A stretch of DNA of 64,000 nucleotides from Candidatus Deferrimicrobiaceae bacterium. Lineage in GTDB: Bacteria > Desulfobacterota > Deferrimicrobia > Deferrimicrobiales > Deferrimicrobiaceae. The stretch is taken from the NCBI GenBank assembly GCA_036504035.1, contig DASXVV010000006.1:109030-173029 (forward strand). The letters run 5' to 3'. Every line of letters begins with the position of its first letter. Positions within the stretch are counted from its first letter, which is position 1. Made by a program: the position numbers and the translations under genes. The notes beneath the pieces are model-generated. The model worked only from the letters and a program-made list of their open reading frames with translations, searched no databases and was not told the DNA's origin. Shown in pieces: positions 62,107 through 64,000 of the stretch.

Positions 62107-62868
62107 ATGATACGCGCGATGTTGGCCCGCATCCGGCAGGGACACCGGACCACCGGCTATCCCCGGGTTCCGGCCGTCCTGCCCGAGCGGTTCCGCGGAT
62201 ATCCCCGGCTCGACCCCTCTCGTTGCCCGGGTGGGTGCCATGCCTGCGGAGACGCCTGCGCCTACGGCGCCATCACCCATGAAGCCGGGACGCTACGCCT
62301 CGATATGGGGAAATGCATCTTCTGCCCGGAATGCGTCGACGCCTGCCCGCACGAAGCCCTCGCGTTCGGCAACGATGCGCAGCTCTCGTCGAACACGCGG
62401 GAAGGGCTGGTCGTTTTATCGGGGGAGGAGCGGCAGAAGACCCGGGCAATGGGCGACGAGCTGATCTCGCTGTTCGGTCGCTCGATCAAGTTCCGCGAGG
62501 TCAGCGCGGGCGGATGCAACGGGTGCGAGGCCGACACCAACGTCCTGTCGACCATCGGCTGGGACCTGGGCCGGTTCGGCGTCCAGTTCGTCGCCAGCCC
62601 CCGGCATGCCGACGGACTCTGGATCACGGGACCGGTGACCGCAAATATGAAGGAGGCGGTGCGGATCGCCTACGAGGCCGTCCCTTCCCCGAAGATCGTC
62701 GTGGCATGCGGCGCCTGCGCCATCGGCGGCGGCCCGTACGCCGGTTCCCCCGAGGCATCGGACGGCATCGGCGGCCTGCTGCCGGTCGACCTCTACATCC
62801 CCGGCTGCCCGCCCCACCCGGTGACCATCCTCGACGGCCTGCTCCGCCTGCTGGGGAAAATCAGGTAA
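62107..62868 (+). CDS. Ferredoxin-HyfI fusion small subunit
   Basis: This 253-residue protein has an N-terminal ferredoxin part (about 30-95) with two [4Fe-4S] motifs: C40, C44, C47, C51 (with an unusual three-residue first spacing) and C70, C73, C76, C80. It is followed by a NuoB/HyfI-type small subunit (about 105-253) with GGCNGC (C137, C140), ACGAC (C201 or C204) and GCPP (C234), which are the usual proximal-cluster ligands. The iron-sulfur path is therefore intact although the partner large subunit has lost its nickel ligands. The ATG at 62107 follows GGAGG. Its last 8 bases overlap the convergent selD stop. Confidence 0.88.
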   Translation: MIRAMLARIRQGHRTTGYPRVPAVLPERFRGYPRLDPSRCPGGCHACGDACAYGAITHEAGTLRLDMGKCIFCPECVDACPHEALAFGNDAQLSSNTREGLVVLSGEERQKTRAMGDELISLFGRSIKFREVSAGGCNGCEADTNVLSTIGWDLGRFGVQFVASPRHADGLWITGPVTANMKEAVRIAYEAVPSPKIVVACGACAIGGGPYAGSPEASDGIGGLLPVDLYIPGCPPHPVTILDGLLRLLGKIR

Positions 62869-63985
62869 CGCTTACCAGCGTCGGATCGCCCGGGCTGCGC
62901 GGCATCGTCCGGCCGATCCGCCACCCCGTCTCTCCCAGCTCAGCAAGCGTCGACAGGAGCAGGTCGGACCGCTCCTCCGGCACGAACATCAGCAGCCCCC
63001 CCGACGTCTGCGGATCCGCCAGCAGGAATTGCGTTTCCTCGGCGACCCGCTCCGAAAAACGGACCTTTCCGCCGAATCCGGCCAGCATCTCGCGCACCCC
63101 GCCCGGGATCGGCCGAAAGCCGAACCGACGATGCAGATAATCGGCCCCGGGGAAACGGCGGCCTGAAATCCTCGGCAGCGTCCGGGTCGGAAGAAGCTCC
63201 GGGACGCCGGGCAGCACGGGCACCGATCGCAGGTCGATCTCGGCCCGGAGCCCGCTGGCCTCGAGCACCTCGACCAGGTGCCCCAGCAATCCGTAGCCGG
63301 TGATGTCCGTCGCCGTGTCGATTCCCGCCTCGCGTCCTGCCTTCCCGGCGGCGGCGTTCAGCCGGAGCATCGACCGGACGGCCGCATCGGCGACCGCCTG
63401 CGACGCAATCCCCCACTTGATGCACGTCGTCACGATCCCCGTCCCGAGCGGCTTGGTCAGCACCATGGCGTCCCCCGCCTTCGCGCCGCTGTTGCGCCAG
63501 ACGGCCTGCGGGTGGATGCGTCCCGTCACCGCCAGCCCGAACTTGGGCTCGGCGTCGCGCACCGTGTGGCCGCCGGCGATGCAGATGCCCGCCTCCCGCG
63601 CCTTGTCGGCTGCCCCGGCCATGACGTCGGCCAAAAGCGGAAACGTCTTTTTATCGCCGGGAAATGCCGCGATCGCTAGCGCATAAAGCGGTTCGCCCCC
63701 CATCGCGTAGATATCGGACAGGGAATTGGCCGCCGCGATGGCGCCATAGGTGTACGGATCGTCGACGATCGGCGTGAAGAAGTCGAGCGTCGACACCAGC
63801 GCCAGGTCGTCCGAAAGCCGGAAGACGGCGGCATCGTCGGCCTGCGCGTTGCCCACCAGAAGGCGCGGATCATCGGCGGGCGGCACGGCGGAAAGTATTC
63901 GGGCAAGGTCCCCCTGCCCCACTTTCGACGCTCAGCCGGCGCAGGAAGAGAGATGGGTCAAAAAGATTCGCTCCCGATCGCTCAA
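62861..63985 (-). CDS. selD: Selenophosphate synthetase, itself a selenoprotein (in-frame UGA)
   Basis: This enzyme makes selenophosphate from selenide and ATP, the selenium donor for selenocysteine. The visible open part (from 63922) has LLVGNAQADDAAV and LADPQTSGGLL. It lacks the N-terminal active-site region, which lies just upstream. Reading through a TGA at 63934-63932 restores it. The extended protein runs TTG (63985), then FLTHLSSCAGUASKVG, where U is the TGA codon at residue 18, in the place of the catalytic Cys/Sec of SelD. The start has AGGAGGAA 5 bases upstream, which is strong support. The full product would be 374 residues, a normal SelD length. Read-through is inference from alignment and the hairpin downstream. 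Confidence 0.88.
63901..63919 (-). promoter_or_regulatory. bSECIS-like hairpin after the selD UGA
   Basis: On the minus strand, an 8-base-pair stem (63919-63912 with 63908-63901, one G-T pair) has a 3-base GGA loop. It lies 12 bases after the UGA, and the loop is about 20 bases after it, which is within the usual range for bacterial SECIS elements that bind SelB. The G-rich loop is also typical. Confidence 0.6.
63932..63934 (-). other. Predicted selenocysteine codon (UGA) in selD
   Basis: The TGA at 63934-63932 is in frame between a strong ribosome site and start (TTG 63985) and the conserved SelD body. It follows Cys15 in a CxxU arrangement, as in other SelD proteins with selenocysteine. 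Confidence 0.8.
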
Positions 63986-64000
63986 AATGCTTCCTCCTAC

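Noticed and set aside
62861..63922. selD starting at GTG 63922
   Set aside because: This start leaves out the conserved N-terminal active-site region and has no good ribosome site, while TTG 63985 with AGGAGGAA and a read-through UGA restores both.

Overview
The window is about 64 kb of high-GC bacterial DNA carrying 49 protein genes with both ends in view, one gene cut at the left edge and one gene remnant. I saw no rRNA, tRNA, CRISPR array or insertion sequence. The content suggests a Gram-negative anaerobe of the Geobacter/Desulfuromonas/Deferrimicrobium kind (Desulfobacterota in the wide sense). The reasons are outer-membrane capsule genes, a hydrogenase-like proton-pumping complex of the Ehr type, a selenophosphate synthetase that itself appears to be a selenoprotein, and an OmpB-like exported multicopper oxidase with fibronectin-type repeats. 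The taxonomy is inference.

Layout. (1) 1-1085: UDP-glucose dehydrogenase, cut by the window edge. (2) 1498-6248: an exported multicopper oxidase and a periplasmic FKBP-type isomerase on the plus strand, separated by a strong terminator and preceded by an inverted-repeat-rich leader. (3) 6267-32441, minus strand: a nearly gapless run of 23 genes, read from right to left. It starts with gmd and a NusG-like antiterminator, followed by Wzi, a giant SLBB export protein, Wzz, glycosyltransferases, FkbM and other methyltransferases, a Wzx flippase, a Wzy-like polymerase, the PssD/PssE pair, a carbamoyltransferase and a WecA-like initiating transferase. Most junctions are 4-base stop/start overlaps, which points to one translationally coupled operon for a Wzx/Wzy-type polysaccharide. 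(4) 32514-36783, plus strand: an M20 peptidase and two multidomain proteins carrying closely related methyltransferase domains, one fused to a family-2 glycosyltransferase and one to a membrane-anchored transglutaminase-like domain. (5) 36695-49479, minus strand: a second glycan cluster built around a Wzm/Wzt ABC exporter. (6) 49607-53388, plus strand: a glycosyltransferase, a second asparagine synthetase and an HTH-PTS IIA fusion protein. (7) 53354-62868: an Ehr-type complex made of two HyfB paralogs encoded divergently, HyfC, HyfE, HyfF, a HyfG lacking the [NiFe] cysteines, and a ferredoxin-HyfI fusion. (8) 62861-63985, minus strand: selD with an in-frame UGA.

How the genes work together. 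Ugd and Gmd supply UDP-glucuronate and GDP-4-keto-6-deoxymannose. The WecA-like protein would start a lipid-linked repeat unit, the glycosyltransferases extend it, and the methyl-, carbamoyl- and amido-transferases decorate it. Wzx and Wzy flip and polymerise it, and Wzz, the SLBB protein and Wzi control length, export and surface attachment. The NusG-like protein probably lets RNA polymerase read through the 25-kb operon. The Wzm/Wzt cluster would export a second glycan. The Ehr-like complex has antiporter-type membrane subunits and iron-sulfur ligands but no visible hydrogen-activating site, so it may couple another redox reaction to ion pumping.

The most interesting points are the methyltransferase fusion pair, the Ehr-like complex, the selenocysteine SelD with its bSECIS-like hairpin, and the antiterminator-led operon.
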